64,000 nucleotides of DNA from Chryseobacterium oncorhynchi (GCF_002899895.1 NZ_PPEI02000001.1:496001-560000), one strand, 5' to 3'; shown: positions 16,638-26,666, numbered from the stretch's first letter. Numbers and translations are program-made. The notes: generated by a model not told the origin, from the letters alone.

Positions 16638-18404
16638 TTAGAAAGTAATTTTCACTCCTCCCAAAATTTGGGCACCAAGAACTTTATATCCTTTGTACGT
16701 CTGGTATTTTGAGCTTAGAAGATTATTTCCGAGTGCGAAAATACTGAAATTTTTATGAATTTTATACTCTGCAGAAAGATTTAAATCCGCATAGCCACCA
16801 ACTTTATCGTTGGTATTCTCTGTAGATTGGAAAATCATATTAGGACTTCCCACACCCTCTATTGCATAAGAGTTTGTTGTTCTGTCACTTGCAAATATTC
16901 CTTTGAAACCTAACAACAATTTCTTGTCAAGCATAGTATATTTTGCACCGATGCTTGCATTCACTAATGGAACGTTATAAATGTTGTCATAATTCTTTAA
17001 ACTATACTTGGTGAACCTTACTTCTCCATCAATAATTAAATTTTCCAGTGGGAAATACTGTACACTTCCTTTGATATCACTTACATTTCCATCATCGTAT
17101 ACCGCAGAAAATGTATTGCCAAAATCATAGGCAGAACGGTTCAGGGTATAGTTGTTATCAAAAAGATTATTGGCCTTAAAGAACATAATATCTTTCATTT
17201 TTCCAAAACCTGCAGAGAAGTCATATTTCAGAGTTTCATCAATATCTCCTCTCAATCCTACATAAAAATGATATTTCGTCTCTGTTGGCTTTAAATATTG
17301 GTCAGATAAAGCATATGGATTTGCTTGTAAAAGATCTCCGTATGTATTAAGTTTCAAACCTCCATCTACCCCACCATAGAATTTGAATTCTTTGGCAGCA
17401 GCCACCTGGAACTCAGCTTGTGGAAACCAGTAGGTCTTATTATTCTTCATTTGCTCCATCTGAGTATTTGAGTTTTTAGCATTCAGGAAAGAGAATGAAG
17501 ACCCAAGCATCAAATAAGACTCTCCTTTTCTAAAGGTCACCTTTGGAGCCAAATTGGTATTAAAGAAATTAGAAGAGTTCTTATTTCCTATTTCAAAATC
17601 TGTCTTAACTGCTTCTAAACCTACTCCTAAGTCAGCATTCAGATTAATTCCTGATTTACCTAGTTCAACAGCATGCTTGGATAGGTTGGCAAGAATGGAA
17701 ACCTGATTCTCCTGAGCATCGAAATGATCTTTTAGGAATGAAGACTTTACTCTTACATCATTTAAAATCTCGTTAGAATAAAAATCATAGTAACCGTTTA
17801 CCTTGAACTGATTTACTTTTTGCTTTAAATCTACATCAGAAGCTGGCTCAAGGGCATAAATACCGTAATAGTTATAATTATTCAATCCATATTCAGCATT
17901 CAAATTGAATTTCCCTTTTTCTCCATAAGAATTAAGGAAAGCTCCGATACTGGCTGAAGTCTGCTTTGATTTCCAATCGTAATCCTTTTTAAGACCACTG
18001 GTTGAAAGCAAATGAACATCCGCTCCTACTTCAATCTTGTTCTGAAGCACCTTAGAAACATTTCCGTCTAGCAGAATCTTTCCATAGTTACCCATTCCAA
18101 ACTGAACATAGTTATTCTGAGCGGTACCATCAAATTTTGGAGCCACATCTTCTCCCTGAATCGTTGAAGTTTTGAAATCTGAAACCGCAGGAACATCCGT
18201 AATGATATATTTCACAGGGTTCTGAGACTTCTCTTCCGGCGGATAGTTTTTAATGGTTTCTACGGAAGTCTTCTTCTTCTCGATCTTCTTCACCTCCGGT
18301 TCTCTCTTTTTATTAAGAACCAGTTTTTCCTCCTTGATCTGGGAAAACGCGAACTGCGAAACCCCTAAAAATAATATGGATAATAATTGAATTTTCTTGT
18401 TCAT
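16638..18404 (-). CDS. Plugless outer-membrane beta-barrel (TonB-receptor-like)
   Basis: A 588-residue exported protein with a signal peptide (1-21, FAFSQ). A charged Lys/Glu/Pro-rich linker (22-62) is followed by a long series of amphipathic beta-strands through to the C-terminal GGVKITF with terminal Phe. The strand-turn pattern is that of a TonB-dependent receptor barrel. However, I see neither a plug domain nor a normal carboxypeptidase-regulatory N-domain, and the length is about 100-200 residues short. It is the third gene of an operon with a TPR protein and a lipoprotein, which suggests one envelope complex. Substrate or partner unknown. Confidence 0.75.
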   Translation of the reverse strand: MNKKIQLLSILFLGVSQFAFSQIKEEKLVLNKKREPEVKKIEKKKTSVETIKNYPPEEKSQNPVKYIITDVPAVSDFKTSTIQGEDVAPKFDGTAQNNYVQFGMGNYGKILLDGNVSKVLQNKIEVGADVHLLSTSGLKKDYDWKSKQTSASIGAFLNSYGEKGKFNLNAEYGLNNYNYYGIYALEPASDVDLKQKVNQFKVNGYYDFYSNEILNDVRVKSSFLKDHFDAQENQVSILANLSKHAVELGKSGINLNADLGVGLEAVKTDFEIGNKNSSNFFNTNLAPKVTFRKGESYLMLGSSFSFLNAKNSNTQMEQMKNNKTYWFPQAEFQVAAAKEFKFYGGVDGGLKLNTYGDLLQANPYALSDQYLKPTETKYHFYVGLRGDIDETLKYDFSAGFGKMKDIMFFKANNLFDNNYTLNRSAYDFGNTFSAVYDDGNVSDIKGSVQYFPLENLIIDGEVRFTKYSLKNYDNIYNVPLVNASIGAKYTMLDKKLLLGFKGIFASDRTTNSYAIEGVGSPNMIFQSTENTNDKVGGYADLNLSAEYKIHKNFSIFALGNNLLSSKYQTYKGYKVLGAQILGGVKITF

Positions 18405-18434
18405 ATTTTCTTTATTTGAAAAATATAACGGGAT

Positions 18435-18926
18435 CTATTTATTGGAAGCTATATAATTTCCCAACAAAGCCTTCCCTGACTGTTTTGAAAAAGTTTTGCC
18501 TAATCTGAATATATTAAACAGCCAAAGGCTTTGATAAACTTTTAAATTGTATTGATAATTTTTCGTTGTATTCTTCTCGGCAATATCATAGCTGTAAGAA
18601 ATATCATATGGAAACCCCGAGGGCATCAATCCTAGTGTTATCATACTTCCAATCATTGGATTTCCACAGAAAGGAGTACGGGTTGTCATAGGATGCAATG
18701 TTATTTTTACGGCATTGGTACTGTCATCTACAATTTCATAAATTTTGGAATGTTTTAAAATGTCAAATTCTTTCTTAAGCTCCTTATTCGCTACAAAAAC
18801 TTTCTGTTTTGTAAAGTCTGCCTTTACATTTCTGTATTCTTTATCAGAAACATTATAAGCAGGAATACAACTCCACAGCGAAGCAGAAACTAAAAAAGAA
18901 TATATTATTATTTTAAACACCTTCAA
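18435..18926 (-). CDS. Small lipoprotein of the TPR/barrel operon
   Basis: A 163-residue protein with a lipoprotein signal sequence ending SLWSC (Cys20) and no recognised domain. Notable parts are a polar N-terminal half, a central hydrophobic stretch (CGNPMIGSMITLGLMPSGFP, 88-107) and an aromatic-rich C-terminal half. The only start codons that keep the signal peptide are a TTG at 18926 and a GTG two codons later. No ATG fits. It begins 3 bases after the TPR gene's stop, so translation is probably coupled. It ends 30 bases before the barrel gene. Function unknown, presumably anchored at the outer membrane with its operon partners. Confidence 0.7.
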   Translation of the reverse strand: MKVFKIIIYSFLVSASLWSCIPAYNVSDKEYRNVKADFTKQKVFVANKELKKEFDILKHSKIYEIVDDSTNAVKITLHPMTTRTPFCGNPMIGSMITLGLMPSGFPYDISYSYDIAEKNTTKNYQYNLKVYQSLWLFNIFRLGKTFSKQSGKALLGNYIASNK

Positions 18927-18929
18927 TTC

Positions 18930-21893
18930 TTATTTCTTAATCTGTTTTTTAACTTCTTTTGCTTCTGCAATAATTTCAGGGAAATCCTTGTAGTTTGCAA
19001 TAATCTGGTCACAGGTATAACTTGCCTGATAATTATCTTTCAAGCCTATATAGTTCTTAGCCATTAATACCAATGCTTTCGCTCCCCAATATTCTTCGGA
19101 AGCATAATTATTCGCAAGCTTAAAGATCGTTTCATTGGAAGACTTGAATGCCTTACCTTTATTTTGATAATAAGCCTTTGCATAGAATGCTTCTGCTGCT
19201 ACAGAGGTATTGGATGATTTTTCAAGGGAAGTATAGGCAGACTGAGCGTCTTTATCCTTTCCGGAATTCATTAAACTTCTTGCCTTAATCACTTTTGCAG
19301 TTTCAATTACTGCAGCCGAGTTTTTAGAATTGGCAATTACCGCATTGGCTAATTTTTCAGCTTCAGAGAAGTTCTTTTCATCCGCATACAGTTTCATTAG
19401 CTCAACATTTGCGTAATTTTTAATGCTGATATTGGAAGAGTTTTTAATACCCTCCAGATACTTTTTCGCTTCCGTGGTATTCCCTTGTGTAATGAAGATT
19501 TGAGCTAAACGAGTTTGTGCATCATCCTGGTAATCATTCTGAATTCCAGCAACTTCCTGCAGCACAAGTAAAGCTTTAGTTGAATTATTAGTTTGATAGT
19601 AACTTTCTCCTAATTCATATTTAGCCTGATACAATCCCTCACCTGTTGGGTTCTGTGTCAGATACTTTTCGTAGTAAGAAATAGCATTTTTATAGTCTTT
19701 CTTCGCAAAGTATTGTTTTCCGGTAGATAAGTTGATTTCATCAATTTCAGAAGCATCAACATTCACTCCGATATTTCTTGCAAAACTTTCATATCCTGAA
19801 ACATCACCATTCTTCGTAAAGATTGGTTTTGTAGCCTGAACTATTTTTGTAGCATACGCTGTATTTTTATACTGCTCACCCAATGACTTCAACTCGGAAA
19901 GAGCTTTATCATTCTGGTTTTGGTCAATATAATTTTGAGCTCTGTAAATGGAAGCATTGGCAATCAAATCCTTGTCTGAAGATGTTTTAATTACCTTTCC
20001 AAAATAATCATTGGAGTTGGCAAAATCATCCTGAGCCGCATAGGCAGTTCCAATTTCGTATTGTGCATCATCGTAATATTCGGAATCCGGATATTTCGAT
20101 AAAAGATTTTTTAAATTATTGATTTTTGCCTGAGTATCCCCTTTAAATCCTAAAGCCATTGCTTTTTGGTAAACGGTATAATCTGTAACATCTTCGTTTT
20201 TATCGTAGATAGCAATGGCTTCGTTCAGATCATTATTGGCGTAGTGAATATCTGCAAGACGAAGCTCAGCATCATTTTTAAATTCAGGTTTCGGATTGGT
20301 CAGATATTGTTTGAAATACGTTTGTGCCTGATCAAATTTCTTGGATTTAAAATAAGCATATCCTAAATCATAAGGCAATTGTTGCTTTTCAGGGAAAGTC
20401 TCATTAAGAAGCTTTTCGTAACGAACAATGGCAGACGGATAGTTTCCTTTCTGATAATATACCTGCGCAAGCCAGTATAAAGCTCTGCTGTTAAATTCTT
20501 TATTGATATTGAATCCTAAACTTCTCAGGAAATATTTTTCAGCTTCATCATAATTTCCTTTATTGAATTCTTCCGTTCCCAATAAATAAGAAACTTCCTG
20601 ATCTACTTTATTGATCTCAGGAGTAGAACCCTGCAGCTTATCAATAGCATTCAATGTTTCTTTATAATTTCCGGAATACAGGTATGATTTCACCAATAGC
20701 GATCTCATTTCTGAAGCATTGGATCCATTCTGATTATCGCTGATATAATTTTGAATAACAGTAGACGGATTTTCAAACGGATTACCGATATCATATCCTA
20801 GTTTAGCGTATTGTTCATGGGCCAGTTTTTTCACTTTCGCATCATAATCCATCTGGTAAGAAGAACGGAATGCAGAAAGAGCCTCCTGCTTTTTATCAAC
20901 AGCCAGATAGGCATTTCCTAATTGATAATAAGCATTTTGTGCCAGTGCAGAATTACTGTTAATAAGCTGATTATAATATGAAACCGCCTCGTCATACTTT
21001 TTAAGCTGTGCTGCAACGAATCCCATTTCATAAAGATCATTTTCAGATGGGTTCTGCTGTACATTCAGATAATCTTTCAAATGCGGATAGGCAGAAGAAT
21101 AGTCGCCTTTCATGAAGTAACTCTCTCCAATGATCTTGTGAACCTCTGCTTTATAGGATTCTGAAATATTTTCGTTCAATAGTGCATTTCCTTCAGAAAT
21201 AGCCTTATCATAGTTCTTGTCATTGTAGTACATCTGTACATAATAAGGACGTACCAGCTTTGAAAACTTATCCTGATCCTTAACAGAATCAAAATACTGG
21301 AAAGCCTTATCATTTTGTCTGTTGCTGTAATACAAATGTCCAAGCATATAGGCAATATCACCTTTTTGAGACTGATCAGCTGTTTTATAGGCTTCTTCAA
21401 GAGCATCAGTAGCTCCTTTAGAATCTCCCATCATGAATTTTGCATATCCAAGCTTCAGAATATACTGTGTATTTTCCTCTTTTGAAAGCTGGTATTGGTT
21501 AACCTTTTTAAGGGTTTCCAACGCTTTGTCAAAATCCTTTTTCGCCAGATAGTAATCTGCCAAAGGAAGATTAGCCTGAGCAAAGTAGGCAGAGTTTGGA
21601 TATTCTTTCATGAAAGCCGTCAATCCATCCTCAGCATGATTTTTCTGAAGAATAACCCCTATCACATTGTCAAAAAACTGAGCCGCTTCCTTTTTTGAAC
21701 GAGACAAATTCTGATTATAGAAATATTGTCTTGCATATTCGTATTGGGAAGCGTTGTATATTTTGGTCTGATAAAGATTTTCAGCTAGATTGAATCTATA
21801 ATTTTCTTTCTGTGTAAAATATTGGGACTGTTGAGCATCGGAAATTCCGAAGTATATGACCGCAGCCGCTAAAAGTATTTTTTTTGATTTCAT
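18930..21893 (-). CDS. Large exported TPR-repeat protein
   Basis: A 987-residue protein with a signal peptide (1-20, GISDAQ) and then almost continuous tetratricopeptide repeats. At least twenty helix pairs with the A-G-Y-F spacing are readable (for example AYFAQANLPLADYYLAKKDF, NAYYQLGNAYLAVDKKQEAL, RALYWLAQVYYQKGNYPSAI). It lacks a catalytic domain. Such periplasmic TPR superhelices serve as scaffolds in outer-membrane assembly, secretion or gliding complexes. Here it heads an operon with a lipoprotein and a plugless barrel, which makes a trans-envelope complex likely. No gliding or type IX secretion gene is nearby to define the role. Confidence 0.85.
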   Translation of the reverse strand: MKSKKILLAAAVIYFGISDAQQSQYFTQKENYRFNLAENLYQTKIYNASQYEYARQYFYNQNLSRSKKEAAQFFDNVIGVILQKNHAEDGLTAFMKEYPNSAYFAQANLPLADYYLAKKDFDKALETLKKVNQYQLSKEENTQYILKLGYAKFMMGDSKGATDALEEAYKTADQSQKGDIAYMLGHLYYSNRQNDKAFQYFDSVKDQDKFSKLVRPYYVQMYYNDKNYDKAISEGNALLNENISESYKAEVHKIIGESYFMKGDYSSAYPHLKDYLNVQQNPSENDLYEMGFVAAQLKKYDEAVSYYNQLINSNSALAQNAYYQLGNAYLAVDKKQEALSAFRSSYQMDYDAKVKKLAHEQYAKLGYDIGNPFENPSTVIQNYISDNQNGSNASEMRSLLVKSYLYSGNYKETLNAIDKLQGSTPEINKVDQEVSYLLGTEEFNKGNYDEAEKYFLRSLGFNINKEFNSRALYWLAQVYYQKGNYPSAIVRYEKLLNETFPEKQQLPYDLGYAYFKSKKFDQAQTYFKQYLTNPKPEFKNDAELRLADIHYANNDLNEAIAIYDKNEDVTDYTVYQKAMALGFKGDTQAKINNLKNLLSKYPDSEYYDDAQYEIGTAYAAQDDFANSNDYFGKVIKTSSDKDLIANASIYRAQNYIDQNQNDKALSELKSLGEQYKNTAYATKIVQATKPIFTKNGDVSGYESFARNIGVNVDASEIDEINLSTGKQYFAKKDYKNAISYYEKYLTQNPTGEGLYQAKYELGESYYQTNNSTKALLVLQEVAGIQNDYQDDAQTRLAQIFITQGNTTEAKKYLEGIKNSSNISIKNYANVELMKLYADEKNFSEAEKLANAVIANSKNSAAVIETAKVIKARSLMNSGKDKDAQSAYTSLEKSSNTSVAAEAFYAKAYYQNKGKAFKSSNETIFKLANNYASEEYWGAKALVLMAKNYIGLKDNYQASYTCDQIIANYKDFPEIIAEAKEVKKQIKK

Positions 21894-22148
21894 TCTTCTC
21901 GTATAAGAAAATTAGTCTAAATAAGTTAACGAAAATATTAAAAACTTATTGTTTAAGCAAGTTTTAACAGATTTAATACTCTAAGATAAATATTTAACAA
22001 TAATGAAAACATTTCACTATCACATGATAAAATTTATTAATTTCGTCTGATAAAATCTAAACAATTTTAGTAAACAGTTATCAAAAATTCATTTTGACCT
22101 GATACCTTTTCAACAGCAGCTAAAAACATACCATAAACACACTGTAAT

Positions 22149-24389
22149 ATGAAATTTAAGATACTTTTAGCATTAATTTTTGTAAACCTCATGCAGGCTC
22201 AAAAATTTTATTTTCCAAAAACAGCAGTCTCCGATTCTCTTATTTTAGAAAAACAAATGCCCGGACTGGCTGCAAAAGTGATCTCTAATCTGCAGACTGT
22301 GAAGCATAAACCTGAAAATAATCTAGATTTTCTAGATAATCTTTTCCGTTTACAAATCGTTGCCAAAGATTATAAAAAGGCAATAATAACTCTGTCTGAG
22401 TATCGTAATGAATTTGCTGATCATAATATGGCCGGATACAAATCTATGGGATATGAATTGTATAGTCTGGCAAAATTAGCTCAAACAGAAACCAAGGCTT
22501 CTTTTCCTAATGCTCTTCAGACTGTTTTCAACAAAAAGTATGAAAGCATTGATGAAAAACTGATTCCCAGAATTGGAGCAGCTATTGAGGCCGATGTAAA
22601 TGATTCCAAAAAACTTCTGAAAAAAGTATTGAGCAAACAACAAGGAAAAGACAGCATAGATTATAATTCTGCACTAGCTTTATGTAAAACTTATCTCAAC
22701 TATAAAACATACTCCAGTATTTTACCTCAGGCTTCAAAACTGCTTGAATCAAAGGACCAGGAAAAATTTATTATTGAAACTAAGGACCTTAAAACAAAAT
22801 ACGGAAACACCTTAACGATTACCATTGTCAGAAAAAAAGAAAATAAGTCTCCACTTCCGGTTATTCTTGCCAGTAATATTTATGCGGGACAATTTGATAG
22901 TTTCTTCGGAAAAAGAGCTGCAATCTACAACTATGTAGGAGCAGTAGTAAACACCCGTGGTAAAAGAAACAGTAATGATGAGAACAATCCGTTTGAATAT
23001 GAATCACAGGATATCTACGAAGTTATAGACTGGATAAGCAAGCAGCCTTGGTGCAATGGAAAGGTAGGAATGATGGGAGGAAGCTATCTAGGATTCAGTC
23101 AATGGGCTGCTGTAAAAAAACTACATCCTGCATTAAAAACAATTGTACCACAAGTAGCAGTAGGAATCGGGATTGATTATCCTTCTCAGAATAATGTATT
23201 CATGAGCTATATGCTAAGGTGGATTCAGTATGTTACCAATAATAAGTATACAGACGAATTGGATTTTGGCAACGCTACAAAATGGGATTCCATTAATACG
23301 AAATGGTATAAAAGTGGAAAATCATTCAGGGCATTAGATACTATAAGTGGTAAGCCTAGTAAAATATTCCAAAGATGGCTAGATCACCCGGGATATGATC
23401 AGTATTGGAAAAAAATGGTTCCTTACAAAGAGGAATTTGCCAAAATAAATATTCCGATCTTAACTACCACCGGATATTACGATGATGATCAGATAGGTGC
23501 CTTATATTATTTCAAGGAACATAATAAATACAATAAAAATGCTGAGCATTATATGACAATAGGCCCTTATACTCATGGTGGGGCGCAAAGCATCGGGTAC
23601 ACCTATGTGGAGGGAAATCCTATAGACCCAGCTGCCAGAATCAGTATTGATGACCTTGCTTTTTCTTGGTTTGATTATATTCTTAAGAATGGTAAAAAAC
23701 CTGAAATTTTAAAGGATAAAGTCAATTTTCAGATCATGAACACCAACACATGGAAACATGTTCCCACTCTTGATCAAATGCATACTTCTACTCTTAAGTT
23801 CTACCTTCAGAATAGTAAAAATAATTCCTCTGTCTTTAATAAACCCGGAAGCCTGAGTTTTACCAAACAAACTGTTGATTTCAAAAACAGAGATGATAAA
23901 GATACTTATTATGTGGTAAGCAAAAAAGACAGTATTAAAACCACCGATTTCATTTATTTTGAAAGTGAGGTACTGGATAAAGATCTTATTATGAGTGGAA
24001 ATCTTTCAGGCGTTTTCAATATTTCTATCAATAAAAAGGATGTAGACACAAGTACTCTTCTTTACGAGATCAAGCCGGATGGAAAATCGTTCTGGTTATC
24101 TACCCATCTGGCAAGAGCCAGTTATGCTAAGGATAATGAAGTACGTCAACTTCTTGAGCCTAATAAAATTCAGCAAATTCCAATCAAGCAGTCAATATTT
24201 ATGAGTAAGAAGATTAAAAAAGGAAGTAAGCTGCTATTATTGGTTGGTGTCAACAAAAATTCGGCATGGCAGATCAATTATGGGACGGGTAAAGATGTAA
24301 GTGAAGAAACCATAAAGGATTCTGGAGAACCGCTGGAAGTAAAATGGTATAACGACAGCTATGTGGAAATACCTGTTTATGAAGACTAA
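22149..24389 (+). CDS. CocE/NonD-family (S15-type) hydrolase, exported
   Basis: A 746-residue secreted serine hydrolase with a signal peptide (1-17, NLMQA). Residues 20-205 form an N-terminal helical region. Residues about 210-545 form the alpha/beta-hydrolase core with VGAVVNTRGKRNS (oxyanion-side segment) and GMMGGSYLGFSQW (nucleophile Ser312). An Asp candidate lies in TTGYYDDDQIG and a His candidate in GPYTHGGAQS. Residues about 560-746 form the C-terminal jelly-roll domain of X-Pro dipeptidyl peptidases and cocaine esterase. It should cleave acyl or Xaa-Pro bonds outside the cytoplasm. The exact substrate is not predictable. It is monocistronic and divergent from the TPR operon. Confidence 0.9.
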   Translation: MKFKILLALIFVNLMQAQKFYFPKTAVSDSLILEKQMPGLAAKVISNLQTVKHKPENNLDFLDNLFRLQIVAKDYKKAIITLSEYRNEFADHNMAGYKSMGYELYSLAKLAQTETKASFPNALQTVFNKKYESIDEKLIPRIGAAIEADVNDSKKLLKKVLSKQQGKDSIDYNSALALCKTYLNYKTYSSILPQASKLLESKDQEKFIIETKDLKTKYGNTLTITIVRKKENKSPLPVILASNIYAGQFDSFFGKRAAIYNYVGAVVNTRGKRNSNDENNPFEYESQDIYEVIDWISKQPWCNGKVGMMGGSYLGFSQWAAVKKLHPALKTIVPQVAVGIGIDYPSQNNVFMSYMLRWIQYVTNNKYTDELDFGNATKWDSINTKWYKSGKSFRALDTISGKPSKIFQRWLDHPGYDQYWKKMVPYKEEFAKINIPILTTTGYYDDDQIGALYYFKEHNKYNKNAEHYMTIGPYTHGGAQSIGYTYVEGNPIDPAARISIDDLAFSWFDYILKNGKKPEILKDKVNFQIMNTNTWKHVPTLDQMHTSTLKFYLQNSKNNSSVFNKPGSLSFTKQTVDFKNRDDKDTYYVVSKKDSIKTTDFIYFESEVLDKDLIMSGNLSGVFNISINKKDVDTSTLLYEIKPDGKSFWLSTHLARASYAKDNEVRQLLEPNKIQQIPIKQSIFMSKKIKKGSKLLLLVGVNKNSAWQINYGTGKDVSEETIKDSGEPLEVKWYNDSYVEIPVYED

Positions 24390-24456
24390 AGGCTTTTCGT
24401 TAAGTATTTTTACCTAAATGTTCTTAACGACTGTTAACATCAAAATAAAAAATCAT

Positions 24457-24464
24457 TACATTTG
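24457..24464 (+). promoter_or_regulatory. -7 promoter element of the APC permease gene
   Basis: TACATTTG matches TAnnTTTG exactly, 28 bases before the ATG. The upstream -33 element is not a clean TTG. Confidence 0.45.
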
Positions 24465-24492
24465 TTTTTTTCAAATCAAATATAGTTATTGA

Positions 24493-26175
24493 ATGAGTCA
24501 ACTTTTTAGAAGAAAAATCTATTCGGATACAGACACATCGACAGGACTTTTAAGAGTTTTAGGTGTATGGGACATTGTATTTTTTGGTATTGCGGCGATT
24601 ATAGGAGCTGGAAGTTTCAGTAGTTTGGGAGAAGCCGTTTTTAGAGGTGGTCCCGGTGTTATCCTTCTATATTTGATTTGTGGCTTTGCTTGTGGGTTTA
24701 CCGCTTTATGCTATGCTGAATTTGCCAGCAGAATTCCTACAGCAGGCTCTGCGTATACGTATGCCTACGCCAGTTTCGGGGAACTGATTGCCTGGATAAT
24801 CGGATGGGCTTTGATTATGGAATATTCCTTTGGGAACATCTATGTTGCATTCTCATGGTCTGATTATTTCACGAGCTTCCTTGGGCGTCTCGGCATGCAT
24901 ATTCCGGATTATCTTACTTGTAGTTATACAGAGGCCAGTAAAGCTTTTAGAAATGGCTCAGAAAATAAAGAATTATTAAACGCTTGGAAATCAGCTCCAT
25001 TGATTGGAAATCTAAAATTCATTGTAGATATTCCGGCCTTGGTAATCAATGGTTTAATTACCTGGCTTTGTTATGTTGGAGTAAAGGAAAGTAAAAACTT
25101 TAACAACTCTTTAGTAATCCTAAAGCTTGGTGTAATCTTATTGGTTATTGTAGTTGGCTTTTCTTATATCAATACAGACAACTGGACTCCAATAAGCCCT
25201 ACCACAGGTAGTCCATCCTTTATGCCAAATGGCTTTACGGGAGTAATGAGCGCTGTTTCAGGGGTATTCTTTGCTTATATTGGTTTTGATGCATTAAGTG
25301 TTCTTTCTGAGGAGACAAAGGATCCGCAGAAAACACTTCCAAAAGGGATGATTATCTCTCTTGTATTGTGTACAGTAATCTATATTGCACTTACCTTGGT
25401 ATTAACAGGTATGGTGGATTACAAAAAATTCGATGGTGTAGGAGATCCGCTTTCATTCATATTTGAAAAAACAAATGCAAATGTAGCATGGATGGAGCTT
25501 GTAGTTTCGTTTGTGGCTATTGTTGCCATTACCACTGTATTATTGGTTTTCCAGATGGGACAGCCAAGAATCTGGTATGCAATGAGCCGTGACGGATTAA
25601 TGCCTCAAAAGTTTCTGACTATTCACCCAAAATACAAAACACCTTCTTTTGCAACTATTGTTACAGGTATTGTAGTGGGAATCCCTATTTTGTTTACAGA
25701 TAAAACGTTCATCTTAGATTTTACAAGTATTGGAACCATCTTCGCTTTCGTATTGGTTTGTGCAGGAGTTCTTGTTCTTCCGGCTAAGGAGAAGATAAAA
25801 GGCAGGTTCCATCTTCCTTATATTAATGGTAAAATTATTTTCCCTGTTGTTTTTATTGGCGGGTTAATTACTTTTTACTACTGGCAACCGGAATTTTTCC
25901 AAACTCTTATGAATTGGGGAGATCCTAAAGAAGGAGAATTCAGAGCCTCTATTTTCTTCTTTATTATCATCAATCTGATCCTATGTGTTGTAACTTTCAT
26001 CAAGAACTTATCATTAATTCCATTGATTGGATTAAGTTCATGCCTGTATCTTCTTACAGGAATGAGCCACGAGAATTGGTTCTGGTTCGGAATGTGGTTC
26101 CTGATCGGTATGGTAATTTACTTCTGCTACGGATACAAAAACAGTAAATTAGGAAAACAATTAAAAAATAGCTAA
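24493..26175 (+). CDS. APC-superfamily amino acid permease
   Basis: A 560-residue inner-membrane transporter with about 12-14 hydrophobic segments. The first is the unwound-helix motif IAAIIGAGSFSSLGEA (33-48), the substrate and cation site of APC permeases. It is followed by GFACGFTALCYAEFASRIPTAGSAYTYAY-type conserved sequence in TM2-3 and the GFDALSVLSEETKDPQKTLP loop (264-283) common to basic amino-acid permeases. An N-terminal cytosolic RRKIYSD segment is present. Likely a cationic or broad amino-acid importer. Specificity is not determinable from sequence. Terminated by the hairpin at 26199. Confidence 0.9.
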   Translation: MSQLFRRKIYSDTDTSTGLLRVLGVWDIVFFGIAAIIGAGSFSSLGEAVFRGGPGVILLYLICGFACGFTALCYAEFASRIPTAGSAYTYAYASFGELIAWIIGWALIMEYSFGNIYVAFSWSDYFTSFLGRLGMHIPDYLTCSYTEASKAFRNGSENKELLNAWKSAPLIGNLKFIVDIPALVINGLITWLCYVGVKESKNFNNSLVILKLGVILLVIVVGFSYINTDNWTPISPTTGSPSFMPNGFTGVMSAVSGVFFAYIGFDALSVLSEETKDPQKTLPKGMIISLVLCTVIYIALTLVLTGMVDYKKFDGVGDPLSFIFEKTNANVAWMELVVSFVAIVAITTVLLVFQMGQPRIWYAMSRDGLMPQKFLTIHPKYKTPSFATIVTGIVVGIPILFTDKTFILDFTSIGTIFAFVLVCAGVLVLPAKEKIKGRFHLPYINGKIIFPVVFIGGLITFYYWQPEFFQTLMNWGDPKEGEFRASIFFFIIINLILCVVTFIKNLSLIPLIGLSSCLYLLTGMSHENWFWFGMWFLIGMVIYFCYGYKNSKLGKQLKNS

Positions 26176-26198
26176 ATAAGCAACAAATACAATTGCGG

Positions 26199-26262
26199 AA
26201 AGGCAAAATAGCAAAGAGGTTAAATCCGATGGAGGGACCGATTGGCTATTTTGCCTTTTTTC
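26199..26262 (+). terminator. Long-stem terminator of the permease gene
   Basis: 14-bp perfect arms (AAAGGCAAAATAGC, 26199-26212, with 26245-26258) enclose a 32-base loop and lead into a T tract. The loop carries a weak internal complement. It is larger than other terminators in the window. Confidence 0.75.
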
Positions 26263-26333
26263 TTTTTTATCCTTTTGTGAAAATCGGCAGAATTATTGCT
26301 TTAACTTCAATAGAATCAATAAACTAGACCACC

Positions 26334-26666
26334 ATGACTGAAAGGATCAAAACATACAGAGAATTTTATCAGTTTTATCTTACTGAGCACAGTAAAACAG
26401 GAACCCGAATTTTTCACTTTATCGGAACCCTGCTCATATTCTTTGTAATAGGCTATGTTATCAGCTCCGGCAAGGAAAGGTTTCTATGGTACATCCCGAT
26501 TGTAGGATACGGATTTGCGTGGTTTAGTCATGCGGTTATTGAAAGAAACAAACCTGCCACCTTTAAGTATCCGTTATGGTCTTTAATTTCAGATTTTAAG
26601 CTGTTTTTTGAGCTTTTAATCGGGAAACAGAAATTTATTACGAAGACTGGCAGCCAGCCTCATTAA
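26334..26666 (+). CDS. DUF962 / Mpo1-like membrane protein
   Basis: A 110-residue protein matching the DUF962 pattern: YREFYQFYLTEHS, TRIFHFIGT, and GYGFAWFSHAVIERNKPATF. The histidines at 19, 28 and 66 are those that bind iron in yeast Mpo1, a 2-hydroxy fatty acid dioxygenase. Two hydrophobic segments (about 27-44 and 50-66) put it in the membrane. By family knowledge it may act in 2-hydroxy fatty acid or sphingolipid catabolism, which fits a clade known to make sphingolipids. The bacterial activity is an inference. Single gene between the permease and convergent unknowns. Confidence 0.85.
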   Translation: MTERIKTYREFYQFYLTEHSKTGTRIFHFIGTLLIFFVIGYVISSGKERFLWYIPIVGYGFAWFSHAVIERNKPATFKYPLWSLISDFKLFFELLIGKQKFITKTGSQPH

